In this document: positions 12,139 through 24,041 of the stretch, in pieces
Layout: every line of letters begins with the position of its first letter
Numbering within the stretch: the first letter of the stretch is position 1
NCBI RefSeq assembly: GCF_041956535.1
Contig: NW_027192195.1
Coordinates: forward strand, 283,807 to 347,806
Direction: 5' to 3'
DNA length: 64,000 bases
Source of the DNA: Calcarisporiella thermophila CBS 279.70
Taxonomy: Eukaryota > Calcarisporiellomycota
Program-made: the position numbers and the translations under genes
The notes under the pieces: model-generated
What the model saw: only the letters and a program-made list of their open reading frames with translations
What the model was told of the DNA's origin: nothing
The model's database searches: none

Positions 12139-14281
12139 ATGCTTCTCATTCCCAAAATTTATCAACGCATTTCGCCCCACAGTGCAACTGCACATTTCTT
12201 TAGGAGTACTGGCCGTCATTTTAACACTCGTAGTTCTAGAGTACTTGCGCAATCCACGTATGAGATACTCGATAAGGGCTCGGGTGAGGATGGGATAAGA
12301 AATTCAAAAAACATTTGTCCATCACCTTTTTACAACCAAGGTAAAGACCTAGCGCCGTCTCCTGGCGTGTTTCCCCCGAGAATAGAAAATTTCATATCGT
12401 TATATCTTATCACTTTCTGAGTTGTATTAATAATATCTTTAATTCGCGTTGATTTTTTTTAGGCACCGCCACTCCCATCCACTTGCGGTCCCACTTTCGA
12501 CTTCATGGACACCTCACTTCAAAAATTGAATCCCCCGCTCTTCAAAAGGAACGTGCCCGAGAATTTCTCAGAACAAAACCTACGGCACTAGAAAAATACG
12601 TATTTCTCTCGTGGCTTCGCAATACTAATACGCATCTTTTCTATCAGTTGCTACTCGAGAATTTCGAGGAATTGCTGCCAATTGTCTATACTCCAACAGT
12701 GGGAGAGGCTTGCTTGGAATTCTCACGCGTTGGACCTTTTTTGGCCCCACCAGGAGTGCCCGATGGCCTATTTCTCTCGCTCAAAGATTTACCAAACCTC
12801 CGGGAAATAATACGAAATTACGCACCGTTTCCCCCAGATCCATCTCTCACACCCCAGATTGCTGTGATAACGGACGGTTCGCGTATCCTCGGTCTAGGCG
12901 ACCTGGGCGCTAATGGAATGGGGATCGCCGTAGGAAAACTTCAGCTTTATGTTGCAGCAGCGGGAATCGACCCTAGACGGTGTCTACCCATTTGTATTGA
13001 TGTCGGGACGGATAATGAAAAATACTTAGCCGATCCTCTGTATCTTGGGCTTCGTCAGAAAAGGTAGACTAGCTCAGCAATGCTATTTGTTTATTTTTGA
13101 AATCACTAACATATCTACTATTATTAGGCCAAATGATAAAACCTTCCATCATTTCGTTGATCAAGTATTGAATGAAATCTACGCGGCATATCCTAATATC
13201 TTAGTGCAATTCGAAGACTTTTCCTCTGAACACGTAAGTCTCCTTTATATGTTTAACCCCCACCTTTGATTTCCCATTTTCGACGCATTTTCTACTTCTC
13301 TAGGCATTCTCCCTTCTTGAAAGTTATCAACACAAACACCTCTGTTTCAACGACGACATCCAGGGAACTGGCGCAGTCATCCTTGCAGGGTTTTTCAACG
13401 CCGTTCAAAACGTTGCCTCGCACGTTTCCCCAAAAGATCATCGTATTCTCTTCTTCGGAGCCGGCTCAGCAGGAGTGGGCGTCGCAAAACAACTTCTCAC
13501 CATCTTTGAAAGCCAGGGAATGTCAGAACAAGAAGCACGTGAACGCATCTGGCTCGTCGACTCCAAGGGGCTGGTTACAGTGGAACGTGGAGACAAGCTT
13601 GCGGCTCATAAAACCTATTTTGCAAGGAGAGAGAGCATCGGAAAGCAGGTGCGTAGCTTGTTGGAGGCTGTGGACTATGTCAAACCCACAGCGTTGATAG
13701 GCCTCTCGGCGGTGCGCGGTGCTTTCGACAAAAGCATACTGCGACGCATGGGAGAATTAAATGAGAAGCCGATCATCTTTCCCCTGTCAAATCCACTTGA
13801 ACGTGCCGAATGCACCTTCGAGGAAGCCATGAAATATACAGATAACCGAGCCGTGTTCGCATCAGGTACCAAATTCCCACCCTATCGGGTCCCAGACACA
13901 AAGCAGGAGCTCATCGGGGGTCAAGGCAATAACCTGTACCTCTTCCCCGGCTTGGGACTTGGGGCCATCCTGTCCAAGTCGGTCCACATCTCCGATGGAA
14001 TGATTAATGTCGCGGCAAAGGGCCTAGCACAGTCGTTGACACCTGAGGAAAGGTACCAGAAGGTCTTGTTCCCCTCCCTCACCCGAATCCGCAGAGTCTC
14101 TGCCGAGGTTGCCGCTGCAACCTGTATTGAATCGGTTCGCGCAGGTTTGGCGAGAGATCCAGAGATACACCGCCGTGTGCAGGGGTTGCTGGAGCGTCAT
14201 ACCGAGGCGGCGTGGAATAGCCTAGTAGAGTTTGTAGAATCAAAAATGTGGAATCCATGGGACGGATATGGGATGAATTAA
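12139..14281 (+). CDS. MAE1: Mitochondrial NAD(P)-dependent malic enzyme
   Basis: It oxidatively decarboxylates malate to pyruvate and CO2 with reduction of NAD(P). The model is join(12139..12283,12463..13063,13128..13233,13304..14281), 609 residues. The first 40 or so residues are Arg/Ser-rich and lack acids, a good mitochondrial presequence. Family motifs follow in order: LPIVYTPTVGEACLEFS, then ILGLGDLGANGMGIAVGK, then LVQFEDFSSEHAF, then CFNDDIQGTGAVILAGF around the metal site, and the Rossmann loop FFGAGSAGVGVAKQ. The C-terminal part contains IIFPLSNPLERAECT and GTKFPPY. The length matches other eukaryotic malic enzymes. NAD preference is likely from the mitochondrial signal, but cofactor choice cannot be settled by eye. 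It has a phase-1 intron after the presequence, and all joins are in frame. Confidence 0.93.
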
Positions 14282-14372
14282 GTGTGTGAGCAACCAAAAG
14301 AATGGGGCTCAAATTTAAATTCAAGATATAATTCAATATGTAATTAAAAGAATTAAAATAAGATTTTTCATC

Positions 14373-14376
14373 AAAA
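14373..14376 (-). terminator. Pol III T-run after tRNA-Ile
   Basis: Four consecutive T residues on the minus strand lie 5 bases past the discriminator base of the tRNA, a minimal RNA polymerase III stop. Confidence 0.5.
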
Positions 14377-14381
14377 TGAAC

Positions 14382-14455
14382 TGCTCGTGACAGGGATCGA
14401 ACCTGTGACCTTGGCGTTATTAGCGCCACGCTATAACCAACTTAGCTACACGAGC
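14382..14455 (-). tRNA. trnI-AAU: tRNA-Ile (anticodon AAU)
   Basis: On the minus strand the 74-base sequence folds as a full cloverleaf. The acceptor stem is GCTCGTG with CACGAGC, the D arm sits in TAGCTAAGTTGG, and the anticodon stem TGGCG/CGCCA closes a CTAATAA loop that gives AAT. The T arm has GGTTCGATCCC. The discriminator is A. There is no intron and no encoded CCA. It lies tail to tail with the malic enzyme gene. Confidence 0.95.
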
Positions 14456-17180
14456 TCGTATCATATTACTTGTTGAAGGAAGTTTAGTATAATATGGATC
14501 AATGGCGCAGTTTGGGGATGGCTTGGATTTAGTGGCTTACGCGTCCTTGAATAGCATAGTTAAGAGCTCCGGAGCTTAACCATTGTGTGTTGGGATCGAT
14601 TCCCGGTGACGGCACCCGTCCATGAGAGTTTGCCGGGTTTTTCTCAGGACTCAACCGCTAGGCTATAATGTTGCCTAGAGTTGTGGTAACGATATATCAT
14701 ATTAGTTACTTATCTGATGGGCCAAATACTGTCCAATAACGTGGTAGATCTAAATTTCTTCTCTATGCAATCCCTAATTTCCACAAAAATTCCCTCCGTC
14801 TTTGTTCAAGTGGTAATGAAATTGGGAGGCATAAAATGCGAATGTACATTCCGTTGCTACATGCAATATCGATAGTCCAAGTCGCCTCCTAGTCTTTCCT
14901 GAATTAGCAATACTAATGGATAATGGACAATAACAAACCTACAAATGCGATATGTTGGAACCCAAATCCGGCTAATAAAATAGATTGACATATACTTGAA
15001 GACAATCGAAATCGTCAGCCCATCAATACCGTTTGAATATCTGCTTCGAATTATACATTGAATAATTCCTCTGTTTAACAGCTGTTGAAATAATTCCTCT
15101 CCCATCTAAAATACTCATAAATGGTAAATTGATCCCATCCGTTCCCAGATTTCGAAAAGGGATATGATGTCGGCATCTGGCACACTTTAATTGGAAACCA
15201 TCATCTTAGCAAATTGAACATTATTTATTGACTAGCACTTCTGGGCCGGAAAAGCAGGCGCACAGAATTGAATAAAAAGAGTCTGAAAATAACAAAAAAT
15301 AAAAAATAGTCGGATATTTCTAACGAGTAGTGAACGTGTAATTCATTTTATGATGTTAGGAAGAAAACACAGATTGTCATAAGTTCTCGTAAGATCTTAT
15401 GATATGGACATGATATTAATAAAAACCCCTATGTAATGTATTAATTTGCTTTGTTTTTAATATATACTTATCGAATTCGGATCGATGGCGCTGTTGCAGC
15501 AGTTAGCTTGGAGCAGGAACATACATTTCAGATGCAAAAAAAAAGTATGTACAATAAATTAAAAGAGTAAAGCGCATTTTGTCAGTGATGAATGCGCCTT
15601 AATGTGGATGCTTGAAATACAACCTAGTGACTGAAAGAATGAAAATGAACTCATATGAGAAATCACACTTCTTCGGTGGCTCGCATACAATTGAATATGA
15701 AGCCTAGAAAAAATGGCTCTGATTCAGCCGCTCAGCTTTTTAATCAGAGGAATACCTAGGCCGTGTAATCTTCACATGATAACATCAGCATTCTATTATC
15801 ACGAGAGATCAACATAATTTTTTTCTAGCACTTTTGCCTATGAATATACGTAAGGAGCTTGACTGAACATCCCAGATCATCTCAGTCAGCGCCTCATCCA
15901 TCAAACTTATCACCAAAACATATCAAGTGGCCAGATTTGTGTCCTGATAGCCAACATTGCTCTAATTGTGTTTAGAAGCACTTTTTGTCACTCCAGATAT
16001 CACCAGCTTCGATTCTTCCCCTATAATTCGGTAGGAAACAGAATCGCAGAGATTGACTCAATAGAACTGATCTAGATACGTTATATGCTTGTTGGATTCT
16101 AAATCCTCTATTTTCATTCAACTTGGTAGATTGCATCCATTTCTATAATAAATGACCTAAAGATATTCTTTTAAATAGATATTGAGGCTATCAGTAAAAA
16201 TGTCGATTTTCAATTAATGGGGTACAGACTGAATTGAAAATAGTCGCCATTAGCAGCTGAGCCAACGCTAGCCTCTCGCCTAGAGTTGGCCAATTAACAA
16301 TGGACAAAATTAGATATATTTTGTCCAATGTAATTCATCTGCCTTCTACAATAGGATAGCTCTATTACTGGAAGATCCTGTGTCCATGCGCATTCTCGAT
16401 CTAATGAAGGATACAAGTGCACGCCGATCCTCTTTTTTCTAAGCTTGATGCACAGTCATTTTCATTCACTTAAACTGGAGCAAATATGGAATGAGGCAAT
16501 CCAAGTTTCATTTCGAAAAAAAAAGGTGGCGGAGAGAAAGAAAATGTACAAAAGAGATGTTATGATCAGCTAGGTTTAACACTTCTCCTGGATGTAACCC
16601 TGGTAAGAATATGAAAGACAATAATAATAAAAAGAAGGCTGCGAGCATTTCTTCGTACTAAGTCATCATTCTAGCAAGGTTTTGGTACTAGGAACATTTT
16701 GTGTATTCTGAAAGTATAAAGAAAAGCCCGGGAGATTGAGCCTCTTCATCGCTATAATAGCAAACTTAATGCAGACATATTATAGGCTATCCTTTAGCCA
16801 ACTTAGATAGAGACCCGATGGCAAAGGTTCGCTATCTATTAGCAACAGTGACACTAGCCCTATAAACAAAGGATGCAGAGAGCTTGTCAGGGCTTCAAGT
16901 AGTATGGCTGGTTTAAAGGATGATCTAATAGGCATGATTAATACGGATTGGGTCCCCTGGTGGCGAGTGGCCTAGTTTCAAAATTTACCCCATAGTAACC
17001 GACCATGCTAAGCCACAGTAAAAGTACGCGTTTATCCAATCGAAACCTGACACACAAAAAAAAAATATCAGCGAAAATAGAGTCTTTAGGATCGTGTTTT
17101 AAAACAACATCCTTTAACTCCATTCTTTTCTATAACTTGTGGGCAACGATCCACTCTTTTTCAATTTCAACTACGTGGAA
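14456..17180. other. AT-rich gene desert of about 2.7 kb
   Basis: No exon chain or protein family is recognisable on either strand. The only structured signal is a tRNA-like element near 14496-14640, described separately. A weaker echo of its beginning (GGATCGATGGCGCTGTT) occurs at 15479. The remainder is AT-rich and full of short chance frames. The last 200 bases should hold the promoter of the signal peptide peptidase gene. Confidence 0.5.
14496..14640 (+). mobile_element. tRNA-derived SINE-like element (candidate)
   Basis: The stretch contains an A-box-like TGGCGCAGTTTGG at 14503-14515. About 80 bases later comes a B-box-like GATCGATTC at 14594-14602, inside a T-arm-like hairpin (TTGGG, seven-base loop, CCCGG). 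These are the two internal pol III promoter elements. The spacing is too long for an ordinary tRNA and no acceptor stem can be closed around it. It therefore looks like a tRNA-derived short interspersed element or a decayed intron-containing tRNA. Copy number in the genome would decide. The borders given are approximate. Confidence 0.35.
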
Positions 17181-18600
17181 ATGGACAAACCCGGTATATT
17201 CGTGGCCTATAGTGCCCTGGGTATAATGGCCGTTGCGCCAATCTACTACGGATCCCTCTATGCGCTTAGGAAGGCGAAGGTCTGAGCTGAGCTTTGAGTA
17301 GCGTTAGTCATTGGCTTCTTACTAAATTCTCCCTTTTCTCTTGCAGCTTCCGAAGGGCGTGAAGGCACCTAAACCCGCGTCCGATTCCGAGGATGAAGAT
17401 GTCACCCCTGAGTCGCTCTCCTCCTCTGACGCTTATTTGTTCCCAGTGTTCGGATCCATCGCGCTCTTCACGCTCTTCCTCGTGTTCAAATATCTTGATC
17501 GCTACTATGTTAACCTGCTTTTGACCGCATACTTTGCCGTGCTCGGTATTGCCTCGGTTACCCATGTTGGCGCGCGTTTTATCCGTGGAGTTACTGGCTT
17601 GCGCCTTTCGCCCTATAAGCTCTCCCTAGTACACAAACACAAGGTGCTGTATGCGAGCCGCTTCACGGAGCTCCACTTTGTTGCGGGAGCCGCCTCGCTC
17701 CTGTTGACGGTGTATTACGCCTGGACTAAGAACTGGATTGCCTCTAATGTCTTTGGAATCTGCTTTGCCATGAACGCAATTGAACTGCTTTCTCTCGACT
17801 CATTCAAGACGGGCATCATCTTGCTGTCGGGCTTGTTTGTCTATGACATCTTCTGGGTGTTCGGTACGACGGTCATGGTCAGCGTTGCCACGAATTTCGA
17901 GGCGCCCATCAAGGTAGTTTTCCCCAAGGACTTGCCTGCTCTGATTGCCGGTGAGGCCCCCGGATTCACTCTGCTAGGCTTGGGAGATATCGTCATCCCT
18001 GGAATTTTCGTTGCTCTGTGCCTGCGATTCGACTACCACTTGGCGGCGCACAAGGACCCCAGCAAAGCGGTGGGCTACCGCCGAAACGCCGGGTTTATCA
18101 AGCCCTATTTCACCTCGTGCTTTGTGGCTTATGTGCTCGGCTTGGTGACCACTATTACGGTTATGCACGTTTTCAAGGCTGCCCAGCCCGCACTGCTCTA
18201 CCTTTCGCCCGCCTGTATTCTTGCCGCTGTGGGGACGGCCGCGGTCCGCGGGGAGCTGAAGGAGCTCTTCAAATACACGACGGAGGAGGAGGACGAGGAG
18301 GCCAAGAAGAAGGCAAAGGGGAAGAAGTCTTCGGGCAAGAAGGGCAAGAAGGAGGATGGTGACGTGGAGAGGGAGCACACGCCCGAGCCCGACGCTACCA
18401 GGTCCGCTGAGCCTCAGACCCCCTACAACCTGCGCCGTCGCCAAGCTTCAAAGGAACCCGAGGTCGAGGCCGAAGATGAGGAGGACACCCCCACAGCCGG
18501 AGATGAGGACGAGGGCGAGAAAACCGCCAAGAGCGCCAGTAAGAAAGGAAGAAAGAAGAAGAATGGGGGACGAAAGAAGACCGGCTCTCCCTCGCCTTAA
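17181..18600 (+). CDS. SPP: Signal peptide peptidase (intramembrane aspartyl protease)
   Basis: It is an ER multi-pass GxGD protease that cleaves leftover signal peptides and tail-anchored substrates within the membrane. The model is join(17181..17279,17347..18600), 450 residues. The short first exon encodes one hydrophobic helix, and the donor is the weak GTCTGA. The catalytic motifs are YDIFWVFGT near residue 199, LGLGDIVIPG with the second aspartate near 247, and the PAL motif in QPALLYL near 314. About nine hydrophobic segments are visible. The last 120 residues form a long, highly charged Lys/Glu tail (KKKAKGKKSSGKKGKK), longer than in most family members, presumably cytosolic. I chose the ATG at 17181 because its exon is in phase with the second and supplies the expected first helix. 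Confidence 0.93.
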
Positions 18601-18852
18601 GTAGAAAACATCTTTTCAGTGTTTTTGTTCTTCATTCTTCCCCTAGTATATTTCTTTTTTATATTATCATGGATTTACGGATTTTTTTTTTTTGTTCGCT
18701 ACTGTCCTGTAACGTGTGAATTTGTTTACTTTTTTTTTCGCTTCCTCGGGCAATCCTTTATTTTAATGTGATTTTTCCTCATTTTACTTTTTTTTTCTCC
18801 CCTCCCCCTCCCCTGTTACTTTCCGTGTCTGTTCTATAGAAACATGAAGCGA

Positions 18853-19095
18853 TCAGTATGTTTCGGAGCGATACACTGGAATTTCCTTGGGCAAAGGATC
18901 CTCCTGATCTACCGTCGGCAGCCAGATTTCATCCTGCATAAGACATTATTAACATGAAAAAAGAAAACACATACAAAAAATATAAAGCCAAGTAGGCCGA
19001 GGCCACAAGGAGCGAGGCCGCCGCTTTCCTACCCGTTTCTTCTTGAGATCCATGTCAGCAGAGATCGTAGCCGCATTGTGGATTTCCCTTTTCAT
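18853..19095 (-). CDS. Small protein of 47 residues (unrecognised)
   Basis: The model is complement(join(18853..18933,19033..19095)). Exon 1 starts at an ATG that directly follows an in-frame stop and encodes 21 residues ending in MDLKKKR, before a GTAGGA donor. The acceptor TGCAG then joins in phase 0 to 26 residues beginning DEIWLPTVDQEDPLPKEIP. The reading is short, but both exons lack stops in the joined frame, the intron is of typical size, and the peptide has a natural-looking acidic, Pro-rich composition. It has no signal peptide or membrane helix. The gene is convergent with the signal peptide peptidase gene, with about 250 bases between the stops. I do not recognise a family. Small accessory subunits of large complexes look like this, but that is only a guess. 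Confidence 0.45.
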
Positions 19096-20787
19096 TTATG
19101 GTTTTCATATAACTCTAAGTGACTGCAACGTGCCATAAATAGGGATAAGGTCATGCGCCCGGTATGGTTAGCGGTTGCAGCAACGCCTTGATTTGGAAAG
19201 TATTTCTCTGGGAAAAGTCTTGGGTGCACGAGCATCGACTCCCTCCTCTCACCTCGTCTTTGTTCATGATCTTGCATCTGCCGCCTAATGATTGATGTAT
19301 CGGGTGATTCATCTTAGTGACCCGTCCTTGTTCAAGCCAAAAAAAGGAGGCAAGCGAGAAAGAGGGGCTGCATAGGTCTCATTATTTTTTCTTCACCTTG
19401 AAGTCACAGGCGGGTGAACGATAGAGCGAACCCACTTTTCTGCTTTGGCTGCGGGTGAGGAAGATTGGGGAAGGGGGAGGGGGGGAGCCTAGAACAGTGG
19501 TGCAGGGAAAAATAGAAAGAGGAGCGAGAAGGAGGGCGCGGATGGAAGAAAATCCAGTTGCTCGTCCTGGACAAATCCTCGTCCCGCACGGCTGGAACGG
19601 GCAGTTGGGAACAGGGGGGTGTTCGCCAGTTTAACCTTAAGGTCTTTATTTTTGATTAAATTCGACTGTGATCTCCCATTGCCGTTCATGAAACTCTAAA
19701 GAGAGTTTCGTCATCCAACCTTTTCAAAGTGACAATCCGGTCTTCATTATTACCGCCTACTCTGCTTACGCTTCCGTATCAGCAGTCTTTCCTTATTCGG
19801 CCGCATTCCAAACTCTGGATCTCAGCCCGACCGTTAGGCAGCAGCGGGTGGCTTGCAGCGGCAGAACTGAGCATGAGAAGGCCAAAGGGGAGAGAGGCAG
19901 GGGGAGAAAAAGGCAAGAGGCAGCGCGCGGCCCAATTTATTTTTTTTTTTTCCATATTGCTCTGCTGAGTATATTGGCCTTGGTACTCGTGCAGCCAGCC
20001 ACCTTTTTGCTGCTTGCGCAATTTCTCTTTTTCTGAGGAAACCCTAACTGGGCCCCTCTTCCTTTCCTTCTCATTTTCCTTATTTTGCCGGTGGTCTTCA
20101 CAGATGCATGGAGCACTATGCACGATGGCGACAAAACCAGGACCTCCTACTTTGCATTGTGACGTTCGGGCCATCCCCAGACGTTTATCCTTTCAAGTTG
20201 TTTTTCTTTTGGGCCCACTTTCTTTTACATGCTGTACGCTCCGACGAATGAGTGGGATCGTAGAGGGGAGCGCCTTATAAATACCGTCCTCACTTAGGAC
20301 GCGTCTCACCTCCCTCGATCGATTTCTCTCGGCTATGGTCTAACCGCTTTCTGGGCTCTCCACATATTTGCGCATCTGTGTTTCTCCCCCTCCTCTCTTC
20401 CCCCTTCTGGTGCTCGTCCGCTTTCTGTTTATCTTTTATTTCATATCATTTTTTTTTCCCAGCCAACTGCTCCCCCCCTTGCAATAGGAAACTTTTTTTT
20501 GGGTCTCGCATTTATTGACGTTTATTTTTTTACAAAATCGTATTTATATTCCTTGCTTGGGCCGATTTTTTCTTTGCATATCCCCTCTCCCCTTCCCTCC
20601 TCCCCTCCTCTTTATCTCTTCTTGGCTCTCCTCTAGCTCTCCCATCCGTTATATTGTGGACTGTCGTTCCTCCCTCCTCCCACCCCCCCCCCCCTCGCGC
20701 CTAATATATCCAACCCATTAATTATACCCGCTAGCCTATTTATATGTCGTTTAGCTTGTATCTCATTTGTTTTTGAAAAAAATTATA
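19096..20787. other. Long regulatory/upstream region of the C2H2 factor gene
   Basis: No supported coding sequence in 1.7 kb. The left part holds a short hairpin (GAAACTCT/AGAGTTTC) at about 19689-19708. A TATA box lies at 20275. From about 20300 to 20720 the plus strand is a C/T-rich leader-like stretch typical of the long 5' UTRs of fungal regulatory genes. Confidence 0.5.
20275..20283 (+). promoter_or_regulatory. TATA box of the C2H2 factor gene
   Basis: TTATAAATA lies just upstream of a pyrimidine-rich tract, about 510 bases before the start codon. This would give a long 5' leader. It is the only good TATA element in the upstream region. Confidence 0.45.
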
Positions 20788-22031
20788 ATGCTTTGTGAAG
20801 CTATTGCTCCCGCCTTCTTATCTACCTGGTCTTCTTTCGAACAGCCTTCCTTTGAGGATATTATCGCCGTGAAACACACCCCTTCCATGGACTATCCCAC
20901 GTCTACTGCTGACCTACCGAGTGCACCCGTTTTGGAGAGTTGGGGCGGGGATTATACAGAGGGGCCGCCGATGCCGCCAGAAGGTTTTCTGGCCACCACA
21001 TCCAGTGAACGGGCGGACCAGGCAACGTATGGTGCGGGAGGAGACCTGTGGTCCATGCAAATGCCATGCTTGCCCTATTCTGTGCCAGTATCACACTATG
21101 CCGCAGGCACCTATCCATCCACTCAGCCAGCCTCGTTCAGGCAGATGATGGAAACACCCGACGGTGGTATAAGCGATCTCCCCTCAACTCCCCAAGACTC
21201 TCTCTCGCCCATCCAAAGCCTACAGCAGCAGCAGCATCGGCAGCCACAGCCGCAACACCCCCCAACCAGCGATCACACTCTTCTTGAAGATGTTCCTACC
21301 GTGCCGAGCACACCTTCCTCCACCAGCTCCTGGGCCCCTCCTTTGGTTCCATCCCAAATAACTCCACCCTCCCAGGTCACCCCTCCCGCCCATCCACATC
21401 TCTTCGATCCTTCTCAGCCCCCCATCACTCCGACCCGCACTGAATCCGATCCATTCACCGGAGGCCCCGACCCATCCCCCTACCTTACCCCCCCGACCCC
21501 TTGGACGCTTGCACCCCCTCCCTCCTTCTCTCCTTTCCCGGCCGCCCCCTTTCAGCCCCCACCAAGCTGGGATTCGCCCGCCCTTGGGTACGGGATCGCG
21601 TTCGGACCGCTAAGCGGGTCACCATTTCCTATGCCACTGGCATATCACTACCGAATCCCCGTGGTGGAGCGCCCGTTCAAGTGTGACCGCTGCCTTCAGA
21701 GTTTCCATCGAAACCACGACCTGAAGCGCCATGAGAAGATCCATCTCTCGGTCAAACCCTTTAACTGTGATGTGTGTCGAAAGCAGTTCTCTCGAAAGGT
21801 AAGCTAGGATGCCACGTCCCAGCATCAAGCTACTTGTTCCCCCGTCACCAAAGGAGCTGACCCTTATTAATTTACTTTTAGGATGCGCTTAAGCGCCATC
21901 TAATGGTGAAAAAGTGCGGACGGACACCTGCAAGTTCGCCCAAAGAGGTGGAAACCCCTGCAAAACAGGTGGAGAAGAAAAAAGTGGACGCGGAGGTCAA
22001 GGAGGAGAAGCCAAAAGACGTTGAAGAGTAA
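20788..22031 (+). CDS. C2H2 zinc-finger transcription factor (two adjacent fingers)
   Basis: It is a nuclear DNA-binding regulator. The model is join(20788..21798,21882..22031), 386 residues. Residues 1-290 are Pro/Ser/Thr-rich with a short Gln/His run (QQQQHRQPQPQ), a probable activation region. The two fingers start near 296: the first is FKCDRCLQSFHRNHDLKRH, and the second reads FNCDVCRKQFSRKDALKRH, crossing the intron. Its last ligand is a Cys (HLMVKKC), making it C2HC-like. The RNHDLKRH and SRKDALKRH recognition helices are shared with a group of fungal stress and calcium-response regulators (Prz1/Crz1-like), so a signalling role is possible but not shown. The tail is Lys/Glu-rich. I start at the ATG at 20788, since the upstream open frame has no ATG. 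Confidence 0.85.
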
Positions 22032-22798
22032 AAAAAAAAAAGAAAACATATCAGTATATATCTGTCTATATCTATACAAATATCTACACATATCTATTTT
22101 CTATGCGACTCATTTCTATTGTTGCTATCCTATTCCCCCCCCCTCCTTTTGTGCTGGCCACATCGTTTTGATGTAGAACTCTTTTACCCCTCTTATGTTT
22201 CTTTCTCGTTAGGATTGTTCGTGAGCGGAGGGTGTGAGATAGTCGTATACCTTATCTAATTTGAACTTTTGGCGTTCTTATTTACTATGTATGAATATTA
22301 TGTTTTATTGCTGTATTATAGCTTTAAAAAGCATCCTACATCCTTAATGTTTCGCTTTTTTTTTTTCCCCCCAATAAACCAGGCTATTCAATCTACCTGG
22401 AAGCAGGCTGTCGAAACCGGATGACGTGAATATGAGAATCAATACATCTCGATGGGCCGAATAGGACTCGCCACACGCTCCGCGCCAGCTTCCATCCAGG
22501 ATATTAACGGATTCCCATATGAGTTAAATTTAGCTCTCGGGGGAGGGCAAGAGAGAAGACGCCCGAGATGCTGCAGAGGAGGGTTAAAGAGGTAGAGAAC
22601 AAAAACAGAATATACTTTTCCCTGCCTTACTAGTGCGTGCACATCAATCTTTGGGATTTCTCCATTTACCCGCATAAGGTTGAATCCGCGATGGTTAAGC
22701 CACACGCGAATTTCAGCAATAATGGGGTGGCATATATGGAAGGTGGAGGAAACTTTAGTGTCGGTGCCCTTCACACCCAACAAGTCCTCTCTCAAGCC
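22032..22798. other. Intergenic, no supported gene
   Basis: This is the 3' flank of the C2H2 gene and the upstream region of the adaptin-binding-protein gene. A plus-strand reading frame upstream of 22799 is open (from 22637) and could extend that protein. The conserved beginning is at the ATG at 22799, so I leave it non-coding. A minus-strand frame across this region has no family resemblance. Confidence 0.5.
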
Positions 22799-24041
22799 AT
22801 GAGTAACCGAATCCTGCTGATCGGTGACAGTGACATTGACAAGCTCGTGCTTGTCCAAGGTATGCGACTGATTTTTATTCCTTGCGCCCGAGAGTGTGCG
22901 ATTCAACTGAATTCGAATTTGATGTAGACGTTCTCCGGAGAAGCAACCAACCCGCCCCCGATTCCTTGGATGCACCAGTGGGATGGCATATCGATACCAA
23001 GTACTATACTGCACAAGTCTTCTTTTCCTCCGCATCTTCCGCAGACGACACGCTCGATGGCGACGCAGTCGTATTCGTGTACAATAAGCAGCGATCGGGG
23101 GCATTCAAGCAGCTGGAGGAATGGATGGAGAGGATTGAGCAGCTGGAGCCATCCATTCAACTGTGCGTGGCAATGGGCGAGGGAGATTCAGAGGGCCATG
23201 AGGATTGGTGTTTGGACCACGGGTTTGATTTCGTTGATCTGAGCACAGCAGCAGATGGTATGTTACCCCCTCCCTCTTCTCTCTCCTCATTTCAATTGGC
23301 AAAAGAATCCATTCAAAGAAGAGAGTTCATTGATGGAAACCTCCTTTTCACCAGAGGATAGAAAAGAGGAGCGCGTGGCAGTGGAGCGGGTCATCGAAGT
23401 CCTAGAGGCAAACATGTGGGAGTCAATGGAGCGGAAGCAAGATCCGCGAGAGCAGGATTCTGCACAAAAAGGTAAGGCACGGCTTTCTTTTCACAGACGA
23501 AGGATTTGGCTGACCCTCTTTCTCTTAAATTCCTGGCCAAATCGAAGGGGAGTTAAGAGGGACGAATGAGCAGGCTGGGAAGCGCGACGAGAGCAAAGAG
23601 GGTGAGCATGGGGAGAAAGACGACCCAGAAAACGACGATCCCCTAGGAGAGGAAGCCGACATGCAGCGGCTTTTATTGAATGATCAAGGCAAGCGTTTTT
23701 CCTCTATGATCTACTCTGCCTTTTTGTTTTGTTTTCCTCCTCCTTTTCCATTCTGATCCCAAAGCATGCACATGAACAGACATGCCAAACAACGAAGAGG
23801 TCCAAGCTCTACGACAGGAGATCTTCGGGGACCTAGACGAGGAGGACGGATTCGACAATGCACTGGAGAAGCTGCGCGGCTTAAAAGGTATCTACTCCAT
23901 CTTCTCTCCTCTCCAACCCCCTTTCTAACTCTCCTTATTGCTTCTCTCCTCGCCTATGCAGCCAAGGCCCAGACGCTGTCGGACGACGAGAGACGTAAAC
24001 TGGCCGCCAAGGTCGCATTGAGCTTTTTCATGGAAATGTAA
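22799..24041 (+). CDS. Alpha/gamma-adaptin-binding protein (AAGAB p34 / Irc6-like)
   Basis: It is a predicted small GTPase-like chaperone for assembly of clathrin adaptor complexes AP-1 and AP-2. The model is join(22799..22859,22928..23257,23355..23471,23548..23688,23780..23887,23962..24041), 278 residues. It starts MSNRILLIGDSDIDK, like the first strand and loop of the family's G-like fold. WHIDTKYYTAQVFF, then GDAVVFVYNKQRSGAF, and EDWCLDHGFDFVDLS match conserved positions. ERVAVERVIEVLEANMW forms the end of the domain. The last exon, ERRKLAAKVALSFFMEM, is the conserved C-terminal helix. The acidic linker between these parts is variable. Intron 4 begins with GC (AAG then GCAAGC) rather than GT, and no in-phase GT alternative is visible. 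The family call rests on pattern recognition along the whole length. Confidence 0.8.

Noticed and set aside
22439-23104. Minus-strand frame of 221 codons opposite the AAGAB-like gene
   Set aside because: It overlaps three well-supported plus-strand coding features and has no family resemblance.
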